DNA of 64,000 nucleotides, from NCBI GenBank assembly GCA_946413655.1, contig CAMKLO010000011.1, positions 1 through 64,000 of the forward strand, given 5' to 3'. Source of the DNA: an uncultured Fibrobacter sp. (GTDB lineage Bacteria; Fibrobacterota; Fibrobacteria; Fibrobacterales; Fibrobacteraceae). Both the position numbers and the translations under genes were made by a program. Of the stretch, positions 15,591-25,200 are shown piece by piece (the stretch's first letter is position 1; every line of letters starts with the position of its first letter). A model generated the notes under the pieces. It ran no database searches. It saw only the letters and a program-made list of their open reading frames with translations, and had not been told where the DNA came from.

Positions 15591-16324
15591 TGGAATATGA
15601 AAGAATTGTAGATATTTCGCTCTGTCATGAATATTACAATGGAAGTTCTTGTGGCTTTCAAGTGGAACCTTCATTTGAAACCGCTGAAATATTGAAGCGC
15701 GAACAGATTCTATGCCGTATTTACGATGGAAAGGTGAGGCTTATTGCTCCTGTGGGAACGCTTGATGAAGAAATAACGCTCTTTTTTTATGTTAGAGCGT
15801 CTATTGCCGAAATATGGAATGTGACGAACTTTGAGGGGGTCGCCCATGATGAGTTCCCGACAGCGGTTGTTTCTAGCATTAGGGGTGTTTATTTTGAGGG
15901 GCGAAAAAAAGATTCTATGCCGGAATTGCAGCGGAAGTTTGGTGTGATTTTTGCCCTTGAGATCTGTTTAGATTTGAATGAGCCTCTGATATGCACGGTG
16001 AAGGTTCCGACAAGGAAAATGAGGTGGTGCTATTGCGTTTCTGGAGTTTATGCGGATAGGGATTTGTTTATCTGTGACTCGTCGAAAACGGATGATCCGG
16101 TGATGTTTGACTGTGTGGAAAAATCGTCCCGTTTTTCGCTTTACATATCGAAGTGCGAAATCCCGATTGTAAGTGGAGCGCCTTCTAGATTCCAGTTGCT
16201 TGATTCTGCGACGTCGAAGGTTTTGATTAAGAGTTTACCGAATGCAAGCGGAAAAACGCTTGCCAAGACGCGTTTATGCGATGGATCAAGGGCCATTGTT
16301 GCTGAATGTTTTGTTAATCCATAA
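15590..16324 (+). CDS. eCIS-associated protein of unknown function
   Basis: 244 aa, not assigned to a named family. The ATG at 15590 overlaps the DUF4255 stop (TGATG), so the two are translationally coupled; the longer reading frame back to 15455 is a shadow. The N-terminal pattern (HEYYNG, FQVEPSFETAEILKR) recalls small proteins that accompany DUF4255 genes in other contractile-injection loci, but I cannot name it. Predicted mostly beta, no signal peptide or membrane helix, six or more Cys residues. It ends 16 bp before the sheath gene. It is probably a structural or assembly component. Confidence 0.7.
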   Translation: MEYERIVDISLCHEYYNGSSCGFQVEPSFETAEILKREQILCRIYDGKVRLIAPVGTLDEEITLFFYVRASIAEIWNVTNFEGVAHDEFPTAVVSSIRGVYFEGRKKDSMPELQRKFGVIFALEICLDLNEPLICTVKVPTRKMRWCYCVSGVYADRDLFICDSSKTDDPVMFDCVEKSSRFSLYISKCEIPIVSGAPSRFQLLDSATSKVLIKSLPNASGKTLAKTRLCDGSRAIVAECFVNP

Positions 16325-16340
16325 AATAGGAGAATCATAA

Positions 16341-17921
16341 ATGCCTACATCATACAAAACCCCTGGTGTCTATCTCGTCGAGAAAGACGCTTTCCCGGGC
16401 TCGGTGGTGGAAGTTGCTACAGCTATTCCTGCATTTGTCGGCTACACCGAAAAAGCGGAATACAACGGAAAGGACTTGAGGAACAAGCCCTTTCGTATCT
16501 CTTCCTTTGCTGAATTCTTGAACGTCTTTGGCGGAGCTCCGTCTATAAGATTCACTTATGGCGCTGTAGCGGATGCGGCTCCTTCTAGGGAGAAAAATGA
16601 AGCTCTTGAAGATGGTGCAGGTGCTTCCGAGGCAAAGAGTGGCGACGAAAAGGCTTCTCTCAAGGTAAAGCCCATGTTCCGTCTTTACGACTCCATGCGC
16701 ATATTCTTCCAGAATGGCGGTGCAGCTTGTTATATCTGCTCTGTGGGCGGTTACGATAAAAAAATTGACAAGGATGAATTGCTCAATGGCATTGCTCCGT
16801 TTGTCAAGGAACAGGAACCGACGATTATGCTTGTGCCTGATGCTGTTTCGCTTACGACGGCTGTCGATTGTGCCAGCGTTGAAAACGAATTGCTTGCCCA
16901 TTGCAACAAGATGCAGAATCGTTTTGCCATTCTCGACGTATTCGATGGCTACAAGGAGCCTTCTGAATGCATCGGCGCATTCCGCGAAGGTGTAACCTCG
17001 TTCTTGAATTATGGTGCTGCTTATTATCCGTGGATTAATACGAACATCGTTTCTCCGAGCGAAGTTTCGTTTGCGAATATCGAGCCTGAAGCGGAAGGGG
17101 CTGGCGCTTATGCGACGCTCGCGCTTGATCTTGCCAAGTCGGTGGTGCCCGGTATCGAAAGTCTTGTTATTTCTGAGAAGGGCAAGGAAAAGCTCTCCAA
17201 GAGGGAAGTGGAACTCGTCGGCTTCTTCAAGAAACTCAGCGATTTTGACGTGAAAAAAGATAATCCGACGGATTTGCACAATACGCTCACGGTCGTGTGC
17301 CCGAAGTATGCAGCCTTGATGAACGACATGTGCGAACAGCTTAATTTGATGGCTCCTTCTGCAGCGATTGCTGGGATTTATTCCCGCGTCGATAACAGCG
17401 AAGGCGTTTGGAAGGCTCCTGCGAATGTGGGTATCAACGGCGTTGTATCCCCGGCGGTCAATTTGACCAGTGATGAACAGGAAGACTTGAACGTTCCGCT
17501 GAACGGTAAGGCTGTGAACGCAATCCGCTACTTTGTCGGTGATGGCATCAAGGTATGGGGCGCCCGCACGCTTGACGGTAACAGCCTCGATTGGCGCTAT
17601 GTGAACGTTCGCCGTACGATGATTATGCTTGAAGAATCCATCAAGCAGGCTTCTAAGGCTTACGTGTTCGATGCAAATACGTCATCGACATGGCTCACGA
17701 TGCAGAATATGATCAGCAACTTCCTCAATGGAATTTGGAGACGCGGAGGCCTTGCTGGCACTACGCCGGAAGATGCTTACGAAGTCCATGTCGGTCTTGG
17801 CGATACCATGACCCCGGAAGACATTCTCGAAGGTATTTTGAGAGTGACTGTAAAGGTGGCTCTGATCCGTCCGGCAGAATTCATTGAACTCACATTCCAG
17901 CAACAGCAACAGAAATCGTAA
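16341..17921 (+). CDS. Contractile tail sheath protein (Afp2-4/Pvc2-4-like)
   Basis: 526 aa, the contractile sheath around the inner tube. The N-terminus TPGVYLVEKDAFPGSVVEVATAIPAFVGYT is the phage-tail-sheath signature, and the C-terminal domain has RYFVGDGIKVWGARTLDG, WRYVNVRRTMIMLEESIKQA and a final EGILRVTVKVALIRPAEFIELTF that forms the sheath's handshake strands. An aggag ribosome site sits 8 nt before the ATG. Only one sheath gene is present, whereas Afp/PVC carry three. The Ser/Ala/Lys-rich stretch at about 75-110 (EALEDGAGASEAKSGDEK) is a flexible insertion. Confidence 0.96.
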   Translation: MPTSYKTPGVYLVEKDAFPGSVVEVATAIPAFVGYTEKAEYNGKDLRNKPFRISSFAEFLNVFGGAPSIRFTYGAVADAAPSREKNEALEDGAGASEAKSGDEKASLKVKPMFRLYDSMRIFFQNGGAACYICSVGGYDKKIDKDELLNGIAPFVKEQEPTIMLVPDAVSLTTAVDCASVENELLAHCNKMQNRFAILDVFDGYKEPSECIGAFREGVTSFLNYGAAYYPWINTNIVSPSEVSFANIEPEAEGAGAYATLALDLAKSVVPGIESLVISEKGKEKLSKREVELVGFFKKLSDFDVKKDNPTDLHNTLTVVCPKYAALMNDMCEQLNLMAPSAAIAGIYSRVDNSEGVWKAPANVGINGVVSPAVNLTSDEQEDLNVPLNGKAVNAIRYFVGDGIKVWGARTLDGNSLDWRYVNVRRTMIMLEESIKQASKAYVFDANTSSTWLTMQNMISNFLNGIWRRGGLAGTTPEDAYEVHVGLGDTMTPEDILEGILRVTVKVALIRPAEFIELTFQQQQQKS

Positions 17922-17937
17922 TTGGAGGTAAAATAGT

Positions 17938-18402
17938 ATGGCTGATGAAAATGGCGCAGCACAAAGTGCAAGCGTATGGCCTTTGCCGAAATTCCACTTC
18001 AAGGTGATGTGGAATGATGTCCAAATGTCCTTCCAGGAAGTTTCTGGACTTGACGCTCAATCCGAAGAAATCAAGTACCGTGCTGGTGACAGCAGTGTGT
18101 TTTCTGTTGTGAAGATGCCTGGCCTCATCAAATATGGCAACGTGACGATGAAGAAGGGCATTTTCAAGGGCGATAACAAGTTCTGGGAATGGTTCAAGAA
18201 AATCAAGATGAATACGATTGAACGCACTATGGTGACAATCAGTCTTCTTGATGAAGAAGGCGCGGAAACCATGGTTTGGACGCTCAAGAATGCTTGGCCC
18301 ACCAAGGTAACGGGAACGGATCTCAAGGCCGAAGGCAACGAAGTTGCAATTGAAAGCATTGAAATTGTTCACGAAGGCCTTGAAATCAAGAATGGTAAAT
18401 AG
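17938..18402 (+). CDS. Contractile system inner tube protein 1 (Afp1/Pvc1-like)
   Basis: 154 aa phage T4 gp19-type tube protein forming the stacked hexameric inner tube. Motifs: WPLPKFHFKVMWN, FQEVSGLDAQSEEIKYRAGD, then VKMPGLIKYGNVTMKKGIFKGDNKFWEWF and the C-terminal SIEIVHEGLEI. A ggaggt ribosome site precedes the ATG. It lies 16 bp after the sheath gene and 7 bp before a diverged tube paralogue, as in PVC and Afp clusters. Confidence 0.95.
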   Translation: MADENGAAQSASVWPLPKFHFKVMWNDVQMSFQEVSGLDAQSEEIKYRAGDSSVFSVVKMPGLIKYGNVTMKKGIFKGDNKFWEWFKKIKMNTIERTMVTISLLDEEGAETMVWTLKNAWPTKVTGTDLKAEGNEVAIESIEIVHEGLEIKNGK

Positions 18403-18409
18403 GTAAAAA

Positions 18410-18892
18410 ATGACGCCCCCTGGTGAAAAAACTAAAAATCCCGTTCTACCGGAATGGTCCATTCCTGTTGCGTTCCATTTCTCTGTAACGATTGATAAAA
18501 AAACGGTATCCTTTAGCGATGTTAAGGGGATTGATTTCTCTATGGACGTTGAACCCTTAACATCGGGGGGCGATTCATTTACATGCTATTACCTTCCCAA
18601 ATCAAAGAAATATAGTGATTTGGTTTTGTCGCGAGGTATTCTGAAAAAAAATGATGATTTTTTTAAGTGGTGTTTCGATGCTTTGGTTGGTCCTGCAAAA
18701 AAGGATTGTATTAAGCTCAAAAATGTTCTTGTCTCCTTGCTGGATGAAAATAATAAACCGCTAAAGACTTGGATTTTTAAGCATGCTTATCCTATAAAGT
18801 GGTCTTTGGGGGAGTTTAATGCGATGAAAAGTGATGTTGTTGTAGAGACTGTTTCTATAAAGTATAACTCGGTTTCTGTAAAGGTGGGCTAG
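18410..18892 (+). CDS. Inner tube protein 2 (Afp5/Pvc5-like)
   Basis: 160 aa paralogue of the preceding tube protein with the same strand order (WSIPVAFHFSVTI, FSDVKGIDFSMDVEPL, LPKSKKYSDLVLSRGI, then ETVSIKYNSVSVKVG). In Afp/PVC the diverged tube protein forms the first layer next to the baseplate; the same role is inferred here. The DNA is visibly more A+T rich than that of tube gene 1. The start ATG at 18410 follows aggtaaaa. Confidence 0.9.
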   Translation: MTPPGEKTKNPVLPEWSIPVAFHFSVTIDKKTVSFSDVKGIDFSMDVEPLTSGGDSFTCYYLPKSKKYSDLVLSRGILKKNDDFFKWCFDALVGPAKKDCIKLKNVLVSLLDENNKPLKTWIFKHAYPIKWSLGEFNAMKSDVVVETVSIKYNSVSVKVG

Positions 18893-18898
18893 GCTAAC

Positions 18899-19054
18899 AT
18901 GTCGCTTGAAATAAAAAATTTGGTTATAAACGTTCGCGTGGCGGGTTCTTCTGATGAAGAAAAAAAAGAAAGTGTTGAATCGCTCCGTTCTGAAATATTG
19001 GATGAATGTCGAGAAATGATAAGTGAATCTATTGGAAACGTGAGAGAACGTTAA
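18899..19054 (+). CDS. Small DUF5908-type eCIS protein (Afp6/Pvc6 position)
   Basis: A 51-aa gene, too short for common ORF cutoffs. It starts MSLEIKNLVINVRV, matching the DUF5908 opening (M-x-I-E-I-x-x-L-V-I-x-V), has an acidic/Lys-rich middle (SSDEEKKESVESL) and ends in a helix with ECREMISESIG. Its stop TAA abuts the ATG of the LysM gene (TAAATG), and it begins 6 bp after tube gene 2. The small protein at this place is a regular eCIS component of unknown detailed role, probably at the tube/baseplate junction. Confidence 0.85.
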   Translation: MSLEIKNLVINVRVAGSSDEEKKESVESLRSEILDECREMISESIGNVRER

Positions 19055-19690
19055 ATGGGTCTGGATAAGCTTACTTTGAAGTCTTGTGGCGGGGAATTTA
19101 CGGTTATGGTGAATCCCAATGAGTTTCATTTAAGGGAAGGCATCAATTATTCTGGATCTATAGAGAAGAGAAATCTACAATTTGAATCCTATGAAAAAAT
19201 TGGCATAACATTTCCTAAAATTTTTCTCGATACGACTGGTGCTATTCCCAAAGAATTATGGCCTATGGATGGGACCATCAAAGAGATGATTTACAAATTA
19301 AAAAAGGTTGTTTATATATTTGATGGAGATTCCCATGGACCCCCTATTGTGACGATAAGCTGGGGTTCCTATAGGGATAAGGCTCGTCTTCTTTCTATGG
19401 ATACGAGCTATACTTTATTTGATTCTGATGGAGCTCCTCTTCGTGCCGAAATTGTGCTTAAGTTTGGTCATCATGAAACATATAAAGAAATAGAAGCTAA
19501 GGCGAACAAACAATCTCCTGACTTGACTCACATTATTGAAGTCAAGGCGGGGGACACGCTCCCGAATCTTTGCAATAAGGTGTATAGGGATTCGTCGTAT
19601 TACATGCAAGTAGCTCGAATTAATGGACTTTCGAGTTTTTGCTATTTGAAACCTGGGACGCGTCTTGTGTTCCCTCCACTTAACGATTGA
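19055..19690 (+). CDS. LysM-domain tube adaptor (CIS_tube, Afp7/Pvc7-like)
   Basis: 211 aa. The N-terminal CIS_tube-type domain (MGLDKLTLKSCGG, VNPNEFHLREGINYSGS) occupies about residues 1-150; the C-terminal 50 residues are a LysM-like module (HIIEVKAGDTLPNLCNKVYRDSSYYMQVARINGLS...LVFPPL). This is the tail-terminus/hub adaptor that links the inner tube to the spike in contractile systems, where the LysM binds the baseplate hub. It is directly coupled to the upstream 51-aa gene and lies 7 bp before the spike gene. Confidence 0.92.
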   Translation: MGLDKLTLKSCGGEFTVMVNPNEFHLREGINYSGSIEKRNLQFESYEKIGITFPKIFLDTTGAIPKELWPMDGTIKEMIYKLKKVVYIFDGDSHGPPIVTISWGSYRDKARLLSMDTSYTLFDSDGAPLRAEIVLKFGHHETYKEIEAKANKQSPDLTHIIEVKAGDTLPNLCNKVYRDSSYYMQVARINGLSSFCYLKPGTRLVFPPLND

Positions 19691-19697
19691 GGAAAAA

Positions 19698-21488
19698 ATG
19701 TCTGAAAAATCTCCCTTGGCAAAAGCCGAAGGCCCAGCATCGTGTGTTATTGAATGTGGTGGCAAAGCGCTATCGTCTGCGGTGCCTATAGTTTCTGTAG
19801 ATGTCTACTACAATATCAATATGATTCCCAAAGCTATAGTCGTTATTGAAGATGGAGAAATGAGCGAGGGCGCTTTTCCGTTGAGCGATGGCAAAGAGCT
19901 TGCGCCAGGTTCCGAAATTACGATAAAACTGGGGCATGGCACGAGTACAACGCCTGTATTCAAGGGAATCGTTGTGCGGCATGGAATTTCGATTTCGAAA
20001 AACGGTCGCAGTTACGTGAAAATAGAATGCCGTCACAAGGCGATTGCCATGACGTGTGGCCGTAAAAATGCAAATTTCCTTGAAAAATCGGATGATGATA
20101 TTGTCAAGAGCCTGGTAAAGAAATACGACGTATCCATCAAGTCGAGTATGGGCGGTGGCGCTCACAAGGAAATTTTGCAGTATTACTGTACCGATTGGGA
20201 TTTTATCATGACACGGGCCGAAGCGAATGGATGCTGGCTTTTGGCGGAAGATGATAAGCTTTCCATTGAAAAAATTGCTGCAAAAGGTAGTGCCGAAATC
20301 GAGCTCACGTGGGGAACGGACATCATTGAATTTAAAGCTGAAGCGAATGCCTTGTTCCAAGTCAAGAATGTTGTGGCGAAATCGTGGGATGTTACCAAAC
20401 AGCAGGTGATTTCTGGAAAATCTTCGATGAAATCTTTGGGCGGGCAAAATAATTTCAATAACAGTAAGCTTCAAAATGTTTTGAAAGTCGCTTCGAATAC
20501 ATTGCAAATAAATTCGCAAGTCCCTAAGGATGCTTTGGATTCTTGGGCCGAAGCGGAACAGCTTAAAAATGAGCTTTCGCGCATTTGCGGTTCCGTGGTA
20601 TGTTTGGGGACTACAAAGGTGAAGCTTGGCGGCTTGGTTGGGCTAAAGAATGTGGGCGAACGGTTCAAGGGCGGAGCCCTTGTTTCTGGAATTCACCATG
20701 TTGCCCGCGATGGCATTTGGACAACCGAATTTACGTTTGGGATGCCCAAGGAATGGTTCTCTGAAAAGTTCGATACGAGCGCCCCGATTTCGTCGGGAAT
20801 TAATTGCGGTGTGCATGGGCTTTTGACGGGAGTTGTGATGCAAGTTCATGACGATCCCGAAAATTTGAATCGAGTCAAGGTGAAAATTCCACTGATGGAA
20901 AACGAAAAACAGGATGTATGGGCGCGTCTTGGAGGAGTTTATGCGTCGAATAAGGTCGGTTGTATGTTTTTCCCCGAGGTGGATGACGAAGTGATTCTTG
21001 GCTTTTTTGGCGGTGATCCGTCGAGTCCCGTGATTCTTGGCAGCCTCTACAGCGGCAAGCGAACGCCTCCGCAAACGCTTGAGCAAAAAAACAACATCAA
21101 GCAAATTCTCACACGTGAAAAATTGAGCGTCGAGTTCAACGAAGAAAAAAAATCCATTACGATTACCACACCGGGAAAGCGTAAGTTTGTTCTTGATGAT
21201 GACGGCAAGAAAATTTCCGTCGAAGATGGATCGGGCAACAAGCTTGAATTGTCCGATAGCGGAATCAAGATGGAATCCCAAAAGGACATCGTCATTGATA
21301 CGAAGGGCAAGTTCAATGTCTCGGCTGTCGGCGGAATCAATCTTGCGTCTAAGGGAGACCTCAAGGGAGAGGGCTTGAATGTGGAGTTTAATGGAAATGT
21401 CGGTTTTACAGGAAAAGGCAGTGCCAAAGCCGAGGTCTCTGCGTCGGGACAGACGGTAATTAAAGGTGCTATGGTGATGATCAATTAG
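19698..21488 (+). CDS. VgrG-like spike/hub protein (Afp8/Pvc8-like)
   Basis: About 596 aa. The N-terminal two thirds is a gp27-like hub (VSVDVYYNINMIPKAIVVIEDG..., DWDFIMTRAEANGCWLLAEDD, the usual Vgr signature), then a gp5-like OB domain from about 380 (GVVMQVHDDPENLNRVKVKIPL, WARLGG, GDDEVILGFFGGDPSSPVILGSLY-type block), and a beta-helix tail rich in short repeats (KGKFNVS, KGDLKGEG, KGSAKAEVSASG). The ATG at 19698 follows gagg at 7 nt; the extension to 19665 is not used. No extra C-terminal toxin domain is present. Confidence 0.95.
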   Translation: MSEKSPLAKAEGPASCVIECGGKALSSAVPIVSVDVYYNINMIPKAIVVIEDGEMSEGAFPLSDGKELAPGSEITIKLGHGTSTTPVFKGIVVRHGISISKNGRSYVKIECRHKAIAMTCGRKNANFLEKSDDDIVKSLVKKYDVSIKSSMGGGAHKEILQYYCTDWDFIMTRAEANGCWLLAEDDKLSIEKIAAKGSAEIELTWGTDIIEFKAEANALFQVKNVVAKSWDVTKQQVISGKSSMKSLGGQNNFNNSKLQNVLKVASNTLQINSQVPKDALDSWAEAEQLKNELSRICGSVVCLGTTKVKLGGLVGLKNVGERFKGGALVSGIHHVARDGIWTTEFTFGMPKEWFSEKFDTSAPISSGINCGVHGLLTGVVMQVHDDPENLNRVKVKIPLMENEKQDVWARLGGVYASNKVGCMFFPEVDDEVILGFFGGDPSSPVILGSLYSGKRTPPQTLEQKNNIKQILTREKLSVEFNEEKKSITITTPGKRKFVLDDDGKKISVEDGSGNKLELSDSGIKMESQKDIVIDTKGKFNVSAVGGINLASKGDLKGEGLNVEFNGNVGFTGKGSAKAEVSASGQTVIKGAMVMIN

Positions 21489-21496
21489 GAGTTTTT

Positions 21497-21799
21497 ATGG
21501 CTTGTGCAGCAAGAGTGACCGATATGCATACATGTCCCATGCAGACGCCTGCGGTTCCTTCGCCGATTCCGCATGTGGGCGGACCTGTAGTGGGGCCGGG
21601 GGCTCCAACGGTATTGATTGGTGGCATGCCTGCTGCGGTGGTGGGCGATACATGTGTTTGCGTTGGGCCGCCCGATTCGATTGTAAAGGGCTCTGCGACG
21701 GTGATGATTTGTGGTAAACCGGCGGCACGCATGGGCGATACTACAGCTCATGGCGGCACGATTGTTTTGGGGTGCCCGACAGTGATGATTGGAGGCTAG
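21497..21799 (+). CDS. PAAR-domain spike tip (Afp10/Pvc10-like)
   Basis: 100 aa, entirely a PAAR domain: VTDMHTCPM, then the Pro/Gly-rich GGPVVGPGAPTVLIGGMPAAVVGD, a second half CGKPAARMGDTTAHGG and the closing VLGCPTVMIGG. The His/Cys residues are placed to bind zinc at the cone tip. It caps the VgrG spike. An aggag ribosome site precedes the ATG. It carries no effector extension. Confidence 0.95.
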   Translation: MACAARVTDMHTCPMQTPAVPSPIPHVGGPVVGPGAPTVLIGGMPAAVVGDTCVCVGPPDSIVKGSATVMICGKPAARMGDTTAHGGTIVLGCPTVMIGG

Positions 21800-21803
21800 C
21801 ACA

Positions 21804-22208
21804 TTGGACAACTCATTTTTAGGACGTGGCTGGTCATTCCCGGTGGCGTTTTCAGAAACGGGATCTGCAAAGATGTCGGAACATGAAATTGACATAGACG
21901 AAAGCCTTCGCATTCTTTTGATGACGTATCCGGGTGAACGTGTAATGCAGCCTGAATTTGGTTGCCGTTTGAGGGACTTTTGTTTTGAAGACTTGACGTT
22001 GCGTACAGAAACGCTTATGCAAGATGAAATCAGAAGAGCGATTCTTTTGAACGAGCCTCGCGTTGATGCTGAAGACATTGGTATTGAACCGACCGAAAAA
22101 GAAGGAGTAGTGCATATAAATGTGGCGTATGTAGTCCGCTCTACGAATAGTAGGCGGAATTTGGTGTTCCCGTTTTACTTGAACGAAGCAACAGATGCAA
22201 ATATTTAG
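21804..22208 (+). CDS. gp25/GPW-family baseplate protein (Afp9/Pvc9-like)
   Basis: About 134 aa baseplate wedge lysozyme-like protein (T4 gp25 type). Its opening SFLGRGWSFPVAF and the central ILLMTYPGERVMQPEFGCRLRDFCFE are family hallmarks. The start is inferred as TTG at 21804 because GGAGG lies 8 nt before it and it gives the family N-terminus; no ATG is available there. The first in-frame ATG lies well inside, at residue 29 of the longer frame, and would delete the conserved N-terminus. It starts 4 bp after the PAAR stop. Confidence 0.9.
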   Translation: MDNSFLGRGWSFPVAFSETGSAKMSEHEIDIDESLRILLMTYPGERVMQPEFGCRLRDFCFEDLTLRTETLMQDEIRRAILLNEPRVDAEDIGIEPTEKEGVVHINVAYVVRSTNSRRNLVFPFYLNEATDANI

Positions 22209-22227
22209 GTGATTGTCGTATTGGAAT

Positions 22228-25200
22228 ATGTCTAGTAATTTTTTTCAAATACAAGATGGATTGAGTCAACGAACTCGTGAGTTCCCTGAACTTGTGAAAT
22301 CCTTTTTCTCAATGGACTCCATGTCTGAAAAGTCCATTCTAGAGTTGATGAAAAAATATGCTAGGGAAAACGGCTCTCCGCATTTTTTTGATAATGTCAA
22401 CCTGTCGAAAGTTGTTGCGATGATGAACAACGAAGCGGACGGGGAAACGGATCCTGCTGTGGCTTTGTATGCAGTATGCGCAAAGCTTATGGGGCGTGTT
22501 CGCGAAAATATTAACGAATTTCCTGATCGACGAATCGATTTTTATTACCATAAAATTCTCAAGGAACAAAAACGGGACCCGGAAGGCGACCATGCTTTTG
22601 TGACGTTCGATGTCGATAACGAAAAAGTTTCGTGCTGGCTTTTCAGGGGGACTCGTTTTAGTGCGGGTGAAAACAGCGATGGCGAAAGTGTTGAATTTGA
22701 ATCCGTTGACAATGTGCATATCAACGATGTCAAGGTCGAAAAAATCTTTACTGTATCGTGTGCAAGTGGCTATCCGGTGATGCAGTCCGAAATTCCGGTT
22801 TATGTACCGAAAGAATTGAGCGAACGGATGTTAAAACCGTGTCCGCTTTTTGGCTTGACGCGTTCAAACGAGGTTTTGGAAGGATCGACGTTTTCGAATG
22901 TGGGTTTGTGCGTTTCTAATCGGATTTTTTACATGTCCAGCGGCGTGCGAAATGTCAAGCTGAATTTGTTGTTTGTGCCGTCGTCGTTGCAGAATACGGT
23001 TATCGAATATAAACAGGGCAATGCAAGTGCTTTTTCGGCAGCATTTACGAATGCGTTCAAGCTTTCGCTTACCACAGAAAATGGCTGGCTCGATATTGAA
23101 GATTACAAGGTGGGCTGTAAAAATCTGGATTCGGAATGTCCCGAAAATCAGATTACCATTGAATTTACGCTTAAGGATACAGACCCCGCCATTGTCAATT
23201 ACAATTCAGAAATTCACGGAGGCGAGTACCGTTCCTGCCATCCGGTGCTCCGTCTTTTGCTGAACCCTCGCAAGTCTCGTTCGCTTTGGCATGCATTTAA
23301 GAATGTTAAACTTCAGCGTGTTTGCGTATCGGTAGATGTTTCTAAGTGCCGTGATATTGCCGTATCCAATGAATATGGCCCTGCTTCGACGTTGTTGCCG
23401 GTGCTGCCGTTTGGAGCCATTCCGCAAGTCGGAAGTTCTTTTATTGTGGGTTGCAAAGAAATTTGCGGAAAAAAAATGAATGCGTTTAACATTCATGGGA
23501 AATGGTGTGGACTCCCGAACAGCAAGGATTTTTCGGAATGGTATTCACAGTACGAGAATCCGCCGCACAATTCTGATTTTGTCGTTTCGCTGAGTGGCTT
23601 GTATGGCGGAACATGGCTCCCTTCTGATAATAATGAAATTACATGTAAATTATTTAATTCAGTCCATGAAAATTCGAATGATTCGACGGTTGAAGGCTAT
23701 GGCTACATAGAATCAAAAAAAATTTCAACGGATTTCAAAATTTCGTTCAATAACATAGTGCGTTCGAGAACAAGCGAAATCATACCTAATGATGATAACT
23801 TTATGTATTCGCCGATGATGAAGGACGGTTTCTTTAAAATGAAGCTGATTGCGCCTTCTAAGGCTTTTATGCATAACGAATTTTCAAAGACAGTCTGTAA
23901 TTCTTTTTTGACTCAAGTGCTTAAGAAAAAGAGCGCGGATGTAATGCCGAATCAGCCATATACGCCCAGCCTTGAAGACCTCTATGTTGATTACTCCTCC
24001 TTTGCTGATATATTGTTTTCGTCAAATGAATCGCATGAGTCCGATAGCATCTTTTTTTTGCATCCATTCGGTTACAGTAAAAAAGAATCGTTTGCCGTAA
24101 AAAATGGGGCCCTTTATTTGGGGCTTTCGTATAACGGAAAACCGAAAAAAGTTAACCTTTATTTTATGCTGAATCGCGATTCGGCAATGCGATTCAATGG
24201 AAATGCTCAATTTTTTTGGTCATATCTTGGACCTTTAGGATGGACTTCGCTACCCGCAAAAAATCGTTTGGCAGATTCAACAGCGGATTTTACATCGTCA
24301 GGTATTGTGACGGTCGATTTGCCTAGTGATATGGTAAAAGAATCGCATTTGATGCCGGGCGGTTATTATTGGATTCGTATTATGCCTTGTGATGATAGTT
24401 GGCGAGAGTGTTCTAGGCTTTTGACTGTCTTTGCACAAACTGTCGAAGTTAAACGCGTTAGTGGTTTTGAAAATGGACGTTTCCTCAAACGGTGTAGAGC
24501 GCATACTATCAAGGAACTCACGAAAAGCATTGCGGGACTTTCGAATGTTTACCAGTTTGAAGAATCGTTTGGCGGTAAGATTCGTGAATCAGAATCAAAA
24601 ATGCGCATTCGCGTGGCGGAAACTTTATACCATAGGAACCGCTGTGTATGCCCTGCTGATTACGAGCGCATTATTTTGGAGCGCTTTTCGGATGTATATA
24701 AAGTAAAGTGCTTTCCGCATGTGAAAATTGACGAGACTACGGGAAGTTGCGATTTTGCTTCTCCGGGGAATTTGCTAGTCGTGCCAATACCTTCGATGTT
24801 CAACGATGGTAGTTTCCAGTGGGATCCGTGCTTGAAAGGTTCAGTTTTGCGTTCTATCCGTGAATTCTTGCAGAGCCACATTTCAGGAATTGCGAATGTG
24901 CAAGTCATCAATCCGTTCTTTGATAAATTGCAAGTGCGCTGCAATGTCAAGTTACGCCGTTCTGAAAACGAGGGTGAAATCCTTTTGGATTTGAATAGAA
25001 AAATCAATTGCTTTATTTCGCCGTGGTTCCCGAAAACGAACGGTATAACAAAGCATTTTGGCTGGAGTCTTGATAAGGCGTCTCTTAAGTCGTATATCGA
25101 AAGTCTTGATTATGTAGAGCGAGTGGGCGATGATTTTACGCTCATGAAAATCGCTTCTGCCGATGAACAAAAATTTTTGGTAAACTTGTTTGAAAATACG

